Assembly: GCF_004799035.1 (NCBI RefSeq)
Contig: NZ_MWIO01000025.1
Span: 1 to 64,000 of the forward strand
Direction: 5' to 3'
Origin: Rhodanobacter lindaniclasticus
GTDB taxonomy: Bacteria; Pseudomonadota; Gammaproteobacteria; Xanthomonadales; Rhodanobacteraceae
DNA length: 64,000 nucleotides
This document shows positions 47,412 to 57,763 of the stretch, one piece after another. Numbering within the stretch: position 1 is the stretch's first letter; the number at the start of each line of letters is the position of its first letter. The position numbers were made by a program, and so were the translations under genes. A model generated the notes under the pieces. It was given only the letters and a program-made list of their open reading frames with translations, was not told where the DNA came from and searched no databases.

Positions 47412-48172
47412 GCGCCGACTTCCACGCGCTGGCCGATCAGCGCATCCAGGCGCTGCTCGTCTTCATGGCGCAGGCGCTCGTAGGTTTCCTCGTCGACCAC
47501 GCGGCCGTCGAACAGGCGGATCTTGCGCTGCGCGAGTTCCGCGTAACGCGCGTCGTGGGTGACCATGCAGAGGGTGGCGCCGCCCTTGTGCAGTTCGTCG
47601 AGCAGGGCCATGACCGCCTCGCCGTTGCGCGAATCGAGGTTGCCGGTGGGCTCGTCGGCAAGCAGGATCGCCGGCCGGCCGACCAGCGCGCGCGCCACCG
47701 CCACGCGCTGCTGCTGGCCGCCGGAGAGCTGCGCCGGATAGTGGCGCATGCGATGCGACATGCCGACGCGTTCCAGCGCTTCCTGCACGCGCTCGCGGCG
47801 CTCGCTCGCACCGATGCCGGCGCGATAGGTCAGCGGCAGCTCCACGTTCTCCTGCACGCTGAGGTCGCCGATCAGGTTGAACGCCTGGAAGATGAAGCCG
47901 ATCTCGGCGTTGCGGATGCGCGCGCGCTCGGCCGCGTTCAGCGCCGCGACGTCATGCCCGTTCAGCACATAGCGGCCGGCACTGGCGGTGTCGAGCAGGC
48001 CGAGGATCGACAGCAGGGTGGTCTTGCCGCAGCCGGACGGCCCGGAGATGGAGACGTACTCGCCGCGCGCGATGGACAGATGCACGTCGGCAAGCGCATG
48101 GGTTTCCACCTCGTCGGTCTGGAATACCTTGCGAATGCTGTCGAGGGTGATGACGGAGGCCGGTTCGTTCAT
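47408..48172 (-). CDS. ABC transporter ATPase (MacB/LolD type)
   Basis: 254 residues: Walker A SGPSGCGKTTLLSIL, Q-loop GFIFQAFNLI, signature LSGGQQQRVAVARALV, Walker B LLADEPTGNLDS, H-loop VTHDARY. The GNLDS stretch is typical of MacB/LolD-type ATPases that drive FtsX permeases. A longer than usual C-terminal tail follows. Second gene of the efflux operon; its stop overlaps the permease GTG. Confidence 0.95.
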   Translation of the reverse strand: MNEPASVITLDSIRKVFQTDEVETHALADVHLSIARGEYVSISGPSGCGKTTLLSILGLLDTASAGRYVLNGHDVAALNAAERARIRNAEIGFIFQAFNLIGDLSVQENVELPLTYRAGIGASERRERVQEALERVGMSHRMRHYPAQLSGGQQQRVAVARALVGRPAILLADEPTGNLDSRNGEAVMALLDELHKGGATLCMVTHDARYAELAQRKIRLFDGRVVDEETYERLRHEDEQRLDALIGQRVEVGA

Positions 48173-48214
48173 GCGGTGGTCCCTGTTCGGAGTGTTCCGG
48201 TTGGTTGGCGAGGT

Positions 48215-49468
48215 TCAGCGCAGGCGCAGGCGGTCATATTTGTCCCACTGGCTGGTGTCGGACAGGATGACCTTGTCGCCGGCTTTCAATCCACGCAACA
48301 CCTGCACGCGATCGGCCGAGGCGCTGCCGATGCGTACCGGTACGCGGGTGGCGGTGTCGCCGTCGGGATCCAGGCGAAACAGGCTGAGGTCGCTGCCGGC
48401 GGCAGCCAGCGCAGGACGCCCTACCGACAGCACGTCGTGCAGTTCGGCGATGCGGATGCGGCCATCGACCGAGAGATCCGGGCGCGCGCCGGCCGGCAGC
48501 TTGCCGGTGAGCGTCACGTCGACCTGCACGCTGCCATTGCGCACCGCCGGATCGATGCGTTCGACCTTGCCGGCAATCACGCCGTCGTGGGTATCCACGT
48601 TCACCGCCATGCCCATCAATACATCCTTGGCCTGTACTTCAGGCACCTGCAATCGCGCGATCAGCACGTCGGTGCGCGCCACCCGCGCCAGGTTGGCACC
48701 GGCGGCGACCTGCGCACCTTCCTGCACGGCCACCTCCTGCAGCACGCCGGCGATGCCGGCGCGCACCCGGAGCGCATCGGCCTGGCGCTGGCGCAGTTGC
48801 AGGTTGCTCTGCTGCTGCAGCAGTTTCGCCTGCACCGCATCCAGCTGCGCCTGCATGCTGCCGCCGAACGCCCGCACGCGCTGCTGCTCGACCTGCAGGC
48901 GGTTCTTCAACTGGGCCAGGGCGATCTGTTCCTGTTCGTAGCGCACCTCGGGAATCAGGTGCCGGGCCACGGCCTTGGCGTCGGCATCGGCCTTGACCTT
49001 GGCCGAGGCGTAGTCGGCCTGCGCCTGCGCCTGGGCCGAGCGGTGGTCGAGCAACTGCGACCGCAGTTCGGCACGCCGGGCGGCCACCTCGGCGCGCGCC
49101 GCCGCCACCTGGGCCTGGGCGTTGCGCAGGCTGTCCTGCACCTCGGGGTTGGCGAGGGTCATCAGCACGGTGTCCGGCTTCACCACCGTGCCCGGCCACA
49201 CCAGGATCCGGTCCACCTGGGCGGCGGTGGCCGCCGCCAGCCAGCGCGAAGTGCGTGGCACCAGGGTGCCGGTGGCGCGTACCTCCTGCAGCATGTCGCC
49301 GCGCTGCACGGTGTCGATCCACAAGCTGGCACGATCGGCCCGCGGCAACGCCGGCCCGAGGCGCAGCAGCAACACGGCCAGCATCGTGACGAGCACGCCG
49401 AGCGCCGCGGCGAGCAGGAGCCGCCGCCGGCGCTTGCGCAATTTCAGGGTGGGGTTGGCCATGTCCAT
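48215..49468 (-). CDS. Periplasmic membrane-fusion protein (HlyD/MacA type)
   Basis: 417 residues. One N-terminal membrane anchor (about 13-36, after KLRKRRRR), a lipoyl/beta-barrel domain (VQRGDMLQEVRATGTLV), a long alpha-helical coiled coil (QVAAARAEVAARRAEL through VQAKLLQQQSNLQL), and the C-terminal barrel. It bridges the permeases to an outer-membrane channel, which is not encoded here. First gene of the operon. ATG at 49468 or 49462; both lie within a few bases of the predicted sigma-54 transcription start, and no Shine-Dalgarno is seen. Confidence 0.9.
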   Translation of the reverse strand: MDMANPTLKLRKRRRRLLLAAALGVLVTMLAVLLLRLGPALPRADRASLWIDTVQRGDMLQEVRATGTLVPRTSRWLAAATAAQVDRILVWPGTVVKPDTVLMTLANPEVQDSLRNAQAQVAAARAEVAARRAELRSQLLDHRSAQAQAQADYASAKVKADADAKAVARHLIPEVRYEQEQIALAQLKNRLQVEQQRVRAFGGSMQAQLDAVQAKLLQQQSNLQLRQRQADALRVRAGIAGVLQEVAVQEGAQVAAGANLARVARTDVLIARLQVPEVQAKDVLMGMAVNVDTHDGVIAGKVERIDPAVRNGSVQVDVTLTGKLPAGARPDLSVDGRIRIAELHDVLSVGRPALAAAGSDLSLFRLDPDGDTATRVPVRIGSASADRVQVLRGLKAGDKVILSDTSQWDKYDRLRLR

Positions 49469-49479
49469 GGAGCGGGGAG

Positions 49480-49495
49480 AGCAAGCCCCGTGCCA
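49480..49495 (-). promoter_or_regulatory. Sigma-54 (-24/-12) promoter of the efflux operon
   Basis: On the minus strand TGGCACG-GGGC-TTGCT (49495-49480) matches the RpoN consensus TGGCACG-N4-TTGCW at every defined position. Expected transcription start is about 49469. It stands directly before the membrane-fusion gene, and the operon also encodes an NtrC-type activator downstream, so assignment is strong. Confidence 0.9.
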
Positions 49496-49558
49496 CGACG
49501 CCGAACGCGCTCCGCACAAGGATTTGGCGCCCTGCCGGGCGCCGGCGTCGTTCGCCAG

Positions 49559-49574
49559 CGGACACCCGTGTCCG
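49559..49574. promoter_or_regulatory. Candidate activator-binding palindrome upstream of the sigma-54 promoter
   Basis: CGGACAC-CC-GTGTCCG, a 16-bp palindrome with perfect 7-bp arms, centred about 98 bases before the predicted start site. This is the usual distance for enhancer sites of sigma-54 activators. It lies in the short gap between ppc and the efflux operon. Protein binding is inferred. Confidence 0.6.
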
Positions 49575-49644
49575 GGTTCGTACGCGCATGCCGGGGCCGA
49601 TGTCCCGCACCCGCCGACGCGGGCCACGCCTGCCGTTGCCGCCC

Positions 49645-52350
49645 TCAGCCGGTATTCTGCAGCCCCTGCGCAACACCATTGACGCAGGCGACCAGGGCCT
49701 GCAGCAGCGCGTCGTCCTCGCGGTCGCTCTCGCGCCAGCGTTGCAGCAGATCGACTTGCAGCAGGCTCATCGGGTCCACGTACGGGTTGCGCAGGCGGAT
49801 CGAGGCAGCCAGTCGCGGTGCGTCCTGCAGCAGCGCGCGATGGCCGTTCAATTGCAGCAGCGCGCGGCGGGTGCGTTCGAACTCGCCGCGGATCAGGCCG
49901 AACATCTCCTCATGCAGCGCCCCGGAAAGGCGCGAGAACGCCTCGGCGATGTCGAGGTCGCACTTGGCCAGCACCATTTCCACGTCGTCCAGCATGTTGC
50001 TGAAGAACGGCCAGTCGCTGGCCATCTCGGCCATCGCCTGCTCGCCGAACTCGTGCATGCCGCGCTGCAGCGCGCTGCCGAGGCCGTACCAGCCGGGCAG
50101 GATCGAGCGGCACTGGGTCCAGGCGAACACCCACGGGATCGCGCGCAGGTCCTGCACGCCCTGCATGCTGCGCCGGCTGGCCGGGCGCGAGCCGAGGGTC
50201 ATGCGCTCGATCACGTCGATCGGCGTGGCGCTGCGGAAGTACTCCACGAAGTGCGCATGCTCGACGAAGGTGCGGTAGGTCTCGCGGCTGGCAGCCGACA
50301 GCACGTTCATTCGCGCGCGCCACTGCTCCTCGCGCGGGTCGTCGGCGCGCGGGCGCAGCGAGGCCCGCAGCACGGCGCTTACGGTCTGCTCCAGGTTGCG
50401 CAACGCCAGCGCACGGATGCCATATTTTCGATGGATCACCTCGCCCTGCTCGGTCACCCGCAGCACGCCGGCCACCGATCCCCGCGGCGAGGACATCAGC
50501 GCCGGCGCGATGCGCACACCGCCGCGGCTGGCCGAGCCGCCGCGGCCGTGGAAGAAGGCCAGCTGGATGCCGGCCCGGCGCGCCACCTCCAGCAACTCCA
50601 CCTGCGCGCGCTGCAGCCCCCAGCGCGAGGCCAGCGTGCCGCCGTCCTTGCCGCTGTCCGAGTAGCCCAGCATCACCCACTGCTGGTCGTCGCGTGCCGC
50701 CAGGTGGCGGCGATAGACCGGATCATCGAGCAGCGCCTGCAGGGTGGCCGGCGCGTTCTTCAGATCGTCCACCGTCTCGAACAGCGGCGCGATGTTGAGC
50801 GGCACGTTGTCGTCCTGCACCAGCCCGCCATAGCGCGCCAGCGCCAGCACGGCCAGCACGTCGGCCGCGCTGCGCGCCATGCTGATGACGTACAGCCCCA
50901 CCGCCTCGCTGCCGTAACGCCGGCGCGTGTCGCCCAGAGTGGCGAACACGTCGTACAGCGCGGTGACCACCTCGGCGTGGCTGATCGCGAAGCGTGCATC
51001 GCCGCTGGCGTAGTCGCGCAATTGCCGCGTGCGCTCGGCGGCCGGCCGCGCGGCCCAGCCCTTGTCGTCGAACAGCGCGGCCAGCGCGTCATCGTGCACG
51101 CGCGAATCCTGACGCACGTCGAGCCGCGCCAGGTGCAGGCCGAAGGTGCGCACGCGCTGGACCAGCCGCTGCACCGCGTAGGCGCCGGCGTGCAGCCCGC
51201 GGTGGGCGATCAGGCTGTCGGCGATCAGTTGCAGGTCGGCTTGCAGCTCGGCGGACGAGGCGTAGCCGTCGGCGTCCTCGTCGCGCAGGCTGGCCTCCAG
51301 CCGCGCGCCGATCAGGGTGAGCAGGCAGCGGTACGGCATGTCGGCGTGGCGCGGGCGGATACGCTCGGCGGCCCGCGGAAAACGTTCTCGATAATCGGCC
51401 AGCCGCTGCCGCAGCGCAGGCGCCACCTGCACCCGGCCGTCAGTCTGGCTGAGCAGGCGCGCCAGGTCGGCAACATCCGCCACATAGTGCTCGATCACAT
51501 GCGCGCGCTGGGTGGCCAGGCTGGCGGCGATGGTGTCGGCGCCGACGTTCGGGTTGCCGTCCATGTCGCCGCCGACCCAGGTCGCGAAACCCAGCAGGCG
51601 CGGCAGCTCGACCGCCACGCCGTAGACCGTCTGCAAGGCCTCGGCCAGCGCCTCGTACAGCGCCGGCACCACCCGGTACAGCGGATTGGCCAGGTAGAAG
51701 CCGACATGGTGGTGTTCGTCCTGCACGGTGGGCCGGATCGGCGAGGCCTCGGCGGTCTGCCAGCCGGCGGACAGCGCCATGTAGATGCGCTCGTCGTCCG
51801 CGGCGCGCTCCTGCGGCGTGCGCGCGGGGTCGAAACCGTCGACCAGCGAACGCACGATGGCCTGCTCCTTCTCCAGCAAGGAGCGGCGCACGGCCTCGGT
51901 GGGATGCGCGGTGAACACCGGCTCGATCCACAGCCGATCCAGCCAGCCCAGCAACTCGGCCGCATCCACGCCTTGCGCCTTCAGCTGGCCCAGCGCGTCC
52001 AGCAGCGACTCGGGCTGCACCTGGTCGCTTTCGCGCTGGTAGTCGCGGCGACGGCGGATGCGATGCACCCGCTCGGCGGTGTTGACCGCGTGGAAATAGG
52101 TGGCGAACGCCCGCGCCAGCGCCTCGGCACGGTCGGGTTCGAGGCCGGCCAGCGAATGCGCCAGCTCGTCGGTGGAGGCACCCTCGGCGCGCCGCCGGAT
52201 CGCCGCCGTGCGCACCTGCTCGACCCGCTCGAAGAAGGCCTCGCCACCCTGCTCGGCCAGCATCCGGCCGACCATGGCGCCGAGCCTGCCCACGTCTTCG
52301 CGCAGCGGACCGTCGTGCGGCAGGAATTCGGGTTCGCGATCTGTCTCCAC
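49645..52350 (-). CDS. ppc: Phosphoenolpyruvate carboxylase
   Basis: Cytosolic anaplerotic enzyme forming oxaloacetate from PEP and bicarbonate. It has 901 residues. Catalytic blocks: [15 protein letters not shown] with the active His, [13 protein letters not shown], and [13 protein letters not shown], the mobile-loop motif with SAS where E. coli has SIG. The C-terminus QNTG is invariant in the family. Start chosen at GTG 52350 because GGAG lies 9 bases before it; GTG 52362 is an alternative. The open frame extends further but antisense to the ahcY leader. Divergent from ahcY. Confidence 0.95.
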   Translation of the reverse strand: METDREPEFLPHDGPLREDVGRLGAMVGRMLAEQGGEAFFERVEQVRTAAIRRRAEGASTDELAHSLAGLEPDRAEALARAFATYFHAVNTAERVHRIRRRRDYQRESDQVQPESLLDALGQLKAQGVDAAELLGWLDRLWIEPVFTAHPTEAVRRSLLEKEQAIVRSLVDGFDPARTPQERAADDERIYMALSAGWQTAEASPIRPTVQDEHHHVGFYLANPLYRVVPALYEALAEALQTVYGVAVELPRLLGFATWVGGDMDGNPNVGADTIAASLATQRAHVIEHYVADVADLARLLSQTDGRVQVAPALRQRLADYRERFPRAAERIRPRHADMPYRCLLTLIGARLEASLRDEDADGYASSAELQADLQLIADSLIAHRGLHAGAYAVQRLVQRVRTFGLHLARLDVRQDSRVHDDALAALFDDKGWAARPAAERTRQLRDYASGDARFAISHAEVVTALYDVFATLGDTRRRYGSEAVGLYVISMARSAADVLAVLALARYGGLVQDDNVPLNIAPLFETVDDLKNAPATLQALLDDPVYRRHLAARDDQQWVMLGYSDSGKDGGTLASRWGLQRAQVELLEVARRAGIQLAFFHGRGGSASRGGVRIAPALMSSPRGSVAGVLRVTEQGEVIHRKYGIRALALRNLEQTVSAVLRASLRPRADDPREEQWRARMNVLSAASRETYRTFVEHAHFVEYFRSATPIDVIERMTLGSRPASRRSMQGVQDLRAIPWVFAWTQCRSILPGWYGLGSALQRGMHEFGEQAMAEMASDWPFFSNMLDDVEMVLAKCDLDIAEAFSRLSGALHEEMFGLIRGEFERTRRALLQLNGHRALLQDAPRLAASIRLRNPYVDPMSLLQVDLLQRWRESDREDDALLQALVACVNGVAQGLQNTG

Positions 52351-52440
52351 GCCGTGCTCCACGTTGCGACCAAGCGCCCAGCCTACCGAATCGACGCGGC
52401 CGCGGCACCACGCCGGCGGGCATAAGCTTATGTCTGCCGT

Positions 52441-52446
52441 TACAAT
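52441..52446 (+). promoter_or_regulatory. -10 element of the ahcY promoter
   Basis: TACAAT 20 bases before the conserved SAH riboswitch 5' end, giving a start site close to the aptamer. No consensus -35 is evident. Confidence 0.5.
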
Positions 52447-52460
52447 GGCAAACTGCACTG

Positions 52461-52560
52461 CCCGCCGAGGGGCGCTGCGACCGTTGGCGTGAAGGCAGAT
52501 CCATCTGCAGTCCCACGCATCGGCCAGGCTCGGCGCGGCACGTTCCACAACGGCGCTCTG
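52461..52560 (+). ncRNA. S-adenosylhomocysteine (SAH) riboswitch
   Basis: Leader aptamer that senses SAH and turns on ahcY. The conserved parts are all visible: GCCGAGGGGCGCTGC (52464-52478), then a variable stem, GCCAGGCTCGGC (52523-52534) pairing with GCCGAG to form P1, and AACGGCGCTC (52549-52558) pairing with GGGCGC to form the pseudoknot. This core order is diagnostic of the SAH class. Position directly before ahcY agrees with its known role. A hairpin at 52592-52609 may be the expression platform. Confidence 0.9.
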
Positions 52561-52591
52561 TGCTTTACGCGAGTCCCTTCGCGAAGCAAGA

Positions 52592-52609
52592 CCGGCCATC
52601 TATGGCCGG
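52592..52609 (+). promoter_or_regulatory. Hairpin between SAH aptamer and ahcY
   Basis: CCGGCCAT/ATGGCCGG, 8-bp perfect stem, 33 bases after the aptamer and 37 before the ATG. It is a candidate part of the riboswitch expression platform, either as terminator (no strong U-run) or as mRNA structure controlling translation. Confidence 0.45.
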
Positions 52610-52646
52610 ACTCTTCACAAGAGCCTCGCACCAACCGGAGATATTG

Positions 52647-54086
<1,440 letters not shown>

Positions 54087-54116
54087 GCCGCTGGCGGATC
54101 ATCCATCGGCTGCAGC

Positions 54117-54142
54117 AGAACGGGCGCCAAGGCGCCCGTTCT
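54117..54142 (+). terminator. Terminator hairpin after ahcY
   Basis: 12-bp perfect stem AGAACGGGCGCC/GGCGCCCGTTCT with a 2-base loop, 31 bases after the ahcY stop. The downstream tract is short of U, so termination may be incomplete. Confidence 0.75.
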
Positions 54143-54249
54143 GCCATCGCCGGCTCACCACCGGGCAGCGCGCACCATGCGGCCTGCGCTGCGCCGGATC
54201 ATACTTTCGTACCGATCCAGCACGGACGAACCCGAGGGAGACGGCGTCG

Positions 54250-55170
54250 ATGTCGCCAAAGCAAAGCAGCGCCGACCGGCGATTGTTCAGCCAGCTCCGC
54301 AGCGAAATGGACCGGATGACCGCGTCCGAACGGGTGATCGCGAACTTCCTGCTCACCAACCGGCAGGCGGTGCCGTTCGAGACTGCCAACTCGCTGGCCG
54401 CCAAACTCGCCATCAGCGCCGCGACGGTAGGCCGATTCTGCCGTCGCCTCGGCTACCGGAATTTCCGCGAGCTGAAGGCAGCGTTCAAGTTCGACGTGGC
54501 CGTCGCGCCATGGCCGATCGGCGAAGGCCTGCGCTCGATGCTGCAGACCGGCGGCGGCGAGCCGGCGCTGCAACGCGACCTGGACCTGACCATCGCCGGC
54601 ATCATCGAGGTCTACCGCCGCGCGGAAACGCGTGAATGGCAGGATATGGTTGCTCTCCTGGCACACTGCTCGACATTGCACATCGTGGGATTCCAGACCG
54701 AGCGCGGGCTTGCGGCCCACTTCGCCAGTTTCCTGCAATACGTGCGCCCGGGGGTGCGGGTGGCCGACCTGGCTACCGGAAGCTTCTCGGAGGTGCTGCT
54801 CGACGGCACCGGCAAGGATTGCGTCGTGATCGTGGAGACGCGTCGCTACTCGCGCCAGGCACAACTGCTCGCCCGTCATTGCCGGCAACGCGGGCTGCCG
54901 CTGGTGATGATCACCGACAAATACTGCCACTGGGCCAGCGAATACACGCCGCACATCCTGGCATTGCCGACGGAAAGCGGGATCTTCTGGGGCACCACCG
55001 TTCCGATCCACGCGGCGCTGGCGCTGCTGGTCAACGGCGTGGTTCTCGCACTCGGCGACCGCGTGGAGCAGCGCCTCGCCCACGTCTCCGACCTCTACCA
55101 GGAATTCGTCGGCCATGTCGGGAAACCCGCGCGCGGGCCGCGCAAGAAGGGTGGCGACATCGAGCCTTGA
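54250..55170 (+). CDS. RpiR-family transcriptional regulator (HTH + SIS domain)
   Basis: 306 residues. N-terminal HTH_6 domain: ASERVIANFLLTNRQAVPFE and LAISAATVGRFCRRLGYRNF. C-terminal SIS domain (about 125-270) beginning LLAHCSTLHIVGFQTERGLA, which in this family binds a sugar phosphate or related effector. The SIS core is atypical (AHFASFLQY, TRRYSRQAQLLARHC). It stands at the head of the D-amino-acid island and is convergent with the APC permease, so it is the likely local regulator. Effector unknown. Confidence 0.88.
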   Translation: MSPKQSSADRRLFSQLRSEMDRMTASERVIANFLLTNRQAVPFETANSLAAKLAISAATVGRFCRRLGYRNFRELKAAFKFDVAVAPWPIGEGLRSMLQTGGGEPALQRDLDLTIAGIIEVYRRAETREWQDMVALLAHCSTLHIVGFQTERGLAAHFASFLQYVRPGVRVADLATGSFSEVLLDGTGKDCVVIVETRRYSRQAQLLARHCRQRGLPLVMITDKYCHWASEYTPHILALPTESGIFWGTTVPIHAALALLVNGVVLALGDRVEQRLAHVSDLYQEFVGHVGKPARGPRKKGGDIEP

Positions 55171-55233
55171 GCATGCAGCGCACCGTCGGGCCGAGGCCCG
55201 GCGCTTGTGCGGAACCAGGATCGCCGCTCCCGT

Positions 55234-56694
55234 TCAGCGCGAGCGCACGTAGACCACGTAGATGACCAGGCCGGCCGCGAAGTAGCCGCCGACGATCGCC
55301 AGCGGCAGCACGTCGCCGCGCGTTGCGCGCAGCACCATGTCGATCAGCAGCGGCAAGCCCATCATCGCGGCGAAGGCGATGCCGAGCGCCGGAATGATGC
55401 CGATCCACCAGCCACGCACGCGGATGCCGCCCAGCGGCACGCGGAACGAGCGCGGACGATCGGGCTCGACCACGCGCAGGCGCATGACCGCCGCACAAAC
55501 GATCGCGAACGCGACCGCCGTGCCGAGGCTGATCAGGTCGCCGAGCAGGCTGATCGGCAGGCACGCCGCGAGCAACGCCATGGCCACGCCGGTATAGATG
55601 GTGCCGACCCGCGGCGTGCGCGTCCTGCCGTCGATCCGGGCGAACACCGGCGGCAGCATGCGATCGCGCGCCATCGCGTAGAAGATGCGGGTCTGACCGT
55701 AGATTGACGTCAGCAGCACCGAAAGCAGGCCGATCACCGCAGCGGACTTGACCGCGATGCCGAACATCGGCAGCTGCATCGCGTCGACGGCGACGGCAAT
55801 CGGGTCGGCGACGCCGAGCCGGGCGTAGGGCACGATGCCGGTCATCACCGCGGCGACGGCCATGTACAGCACGGTGCAGACCGCCAGCGTCATGAAGATG
55901 CCGATCGGCAGGTCGCGCTGGGGGTTACGCGCCTCGGCCGCGCTCGTGGACACGGTCTCGAAGCCGACGTAGGCGAAGAAGATCGCCGAGGCGCCGCGCA
56001 GCACGCCGGGCCAGCCGAACTCGAAATCGCCCCGCGCCGGCGGCACGAACGGCGTGAGGTTGGCCGGGTCGATGAAGGCAATGCCGACCAGCACGAAGGC
56101 GACCAGCGCAGCAATCTTGAGCAGCACGACGGCCGTGTTGAACGCGAACGACTGCGTCACCCCGCGCAACAGGACAGCCGTCACCACCAGGATCGCGCCG
56201 GCGGCGACGAGGTTGATGCCGCCGCCGAACTGCAGGCGGTTGCTGCCTCCGTCGGTGCGGAAGTCGAGCATCGGCGTGGTGATCGACGCCGGCAGGTGCA
56301 GACCGAACTGGTCGAGCAACGCCACCGCGTAGCCGGCGAAGCCGACCGCGACGGTCGCCGCGGCAATGCCGTACTCGAGCAGCAGCAGCCAGCCGGCGCA
56401 CCACGCGGTGAAGCGGCCGAACGTGAGCAACGCATACGAATAGCTCGAACCGGACAGCGGCATCGTGCCGGCAAGCTCGGCATAGCAGAACGCGGTGAAG
56501 CCGCAGGCGATCGCCGCCACCACGAACGACAGCACCACCGCCGGCCCGGCATGGGTCGCCGCCGCGGTGCCGGTCATGACGAAGATGCCGGCGCCGATGA
56601 CGCAGCCGACACCGATCATCGTCAACTGGAGCGGACCGAGCGTGCGCGCCAGCTCCGGTTCGTCGCCATCCGCTGTTTGCAATTTTTCTTTCAT
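55234..56694 (-). CDS. APC-superfamily amino acid permease
   Basis: 486-residue inner-membrane transporter with about 12 segments. Helix 1 has the substrate-binding break GVGCVIGAGIFVMTG, followed by VAAIACGFTAFCYAELAG and AYVGFETVSTSAAEARNP, hallmarks of the cationic-amino-acid/polyamine branch (YhdG/CAT-like). It would bring amino acids or short acyl-amino acids into the cytosol. The ATG at 56694 is 50 bases from the divergent epimerase gene, so both probably share a control region with an AT-rich core near 56700-56716. Confidence 0.9.
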   Translation of the reverse strand: MKEKLQTADGDEPELARTLGPLQLTMIGVGCVIGAGIFVMTGTAAATHAGPAVVLSFVVAAIACGFTAFCYAELAGTMPLSGSSYSYALLTFGRFTAWCAGWLLLLEYGIAAATVAVGFAGYAVALLDQFGLHLPASITTPMLDFRTDGGSNRLQFGGGINLVAAGAILVVTAVLLRGVTQSFAFNTAVVLLKIAALVAFVLVGIAFIDPANLTPFVPPARGDFEFGWPGVLRGASAIFFAYVGFETVSTSAAEARNPQRDLPIGIFMTLAVCTVLYMAVAAVMTGIVPYARLGVADPIAVAVDAMQLPMFGIAVKSAAVIGLLSVLLTSIYGQTRIFYAMARDRMLPPVFARIDGRTRTPRVGTIYTGVAMALLAACLPISLLGDLISLGTAVAFAIVCAAVMRLRVVEPDRPRSFRVPLGGIRVRGWWIGIIPALGIAFAAMMGLPLLIDMVLRATRGDVLPLAIVGGYFAAGLVIYVVYVRSR

Positions 56695-56744
56695 GGAAGT
56701 TACTATGATATAAATTGTGCATCCACGTCCAGAGGCCGGCTTGC

Positions 56745-57734
56745 ATGCAGACCGAAGTTCGCCACGAACGCTGGGATCTCGCCGCGCCATTCGTCATCGC
56801 GCACGAGACCTACCTGCATGCCGACGTCATCGTGGCAACGCTGTCGTGCGATGGCGCCGTCGGCCGCGGCGAATGCACGCCCACGGCGTTCTACGGCGAG
56901 AGCGTGGACGGCGTGATGAAGACCGTGCGCGAACTGCTCGTCCGCCTCGCCCGCGGCGAGTCCTGGGACCGCATCCACGATCGCGTGCCGGCCGGCGCCG
57001 CGCGCAACGCGGTCGACTGTGCGTTCTGGGATCTGCGCGCGAAACTGGCGAAGCGGCGTGTCTGGGAACTGGCCGGAATCCCCGCCCCGGCCCAGGTGCG
57101 CACCGCGCAGACCATCAGCGTGGGCGAGGCGGCGCAGCAGGCGGACAAGGCGCGCGCGATCGTTGCCACCGACGGCGACCGCGCCCTGATCAAGCTGAAA
57201 CTCGATGTGCACGACGTCGTCGCCCGCGTCGCGGCCGTGCGCGACGCCGCTCCGGCCGCGACCCTGATCATCGACGCGAATGAATCCTGGGACCCGGCGC
57301 TGCTCGACGGCGTCATGCCGGCGCTGCAGGCCGCGCGTGTCGCGATGGTCGAGCAGCCGCTGCCCGTGGGCAAGGACGACGCGCTGGCGCGGATCAAGCG
57401 CCGCGTGCCGGTCTGCGCCGACGAGTCGGCCCACGTCGGCGCCGACCTCGACGCGCTGTGCGGCCGCTACGACCTGGTCAACGTGAAGCTGGACAAGACC
57501 GGTGGCCTGACCGAGGCGCTGCGCATGACTGCCCGCGCGCGCCAGCTCGGCTTCGGCTTGATGGTGGGCTGCATGGAGGGGACGTCGCTCGGCATGGCGC
57601 CGGCCACGCTCGTCGCCGGTACCGCACGCTTTGTCGACCTCGATGGCCCGCTGCTCATCGGCCGCGACCGCGACCCGGGCCTGCACTACCAGCGTGGCCT
57701 CGTCTCGCCGCCCAGCGCGGCGCTGTGGGGTTGA
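56745..57734 (+). CDS. Enolase-superfamily epimerase/racemase (dipeptide epimerase or DgcA-like)
   Basis: 329 residues of the muconate-lactonising subgroup. Catalytic layout is complete: LIKLKLD (Lys-x-Lys base), metal ligands Asp in LIIDANESW, Glu in MVEQPLPVG and Asp in VCADESAH, and the second base Lys in VNVKLDKTGG. These enzymes epimerise Ala-Glu-type dipeptides; a close branch (DgcA) racemises N-acetyl-D-glutamate after DgcN. The neighbouring DUF1611 gene (59280) favours the latter. Start at 56745 chosen over a TTG upstream. Divergent from the permease. Confidence 0.85.
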   Translation: MQTEVRHERWDLAAPFVIAHETYLHADVIVATLSCDGAVGRGECTPTAFYGESVDGVMKTVRELLVRLARGESWDRIHDRVPAGAARNAVDCAFWDLRAKLAKRRVWELAGIPAPAQVRTAQTISVGEAAQQADKARAIVATDGDRALIKLKLDVHDVVARVAAVRDAAPAATLIIDANESWDPALLDGVMPALQAARVAMVEQPLPVGKDDALARIKRRVPVCADESAHVGADLDALCGRYDLVNVKLDKTGGLTEALRMTARARQLGFGLMVGCMEGTSLGMAPATLVAGTARFVDLDGPLLIGRDRDPGLHYQRGLVSPPSAALWG

Positions 57735-57763
57735 GCCGCATGTTTTCCAGGAGAACCGATTCC

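Noticed and set aside
47249-52425. Two long plus-strand open frames opposite the efflux operon and ppc
   Set aside because: Same antisense effect; they run against ABC transporter, membrane-fusion and PEP carboxylase motifs that are unmistakable.
55187-55200. 6-bp hairpin between the convergent RpiR and APC genes as a terminator
   Set aside because: CGGGCC-GA-GGCCCG is short, has a 2-base loop and no U-run; in this GC-rich sequence it may be chance.
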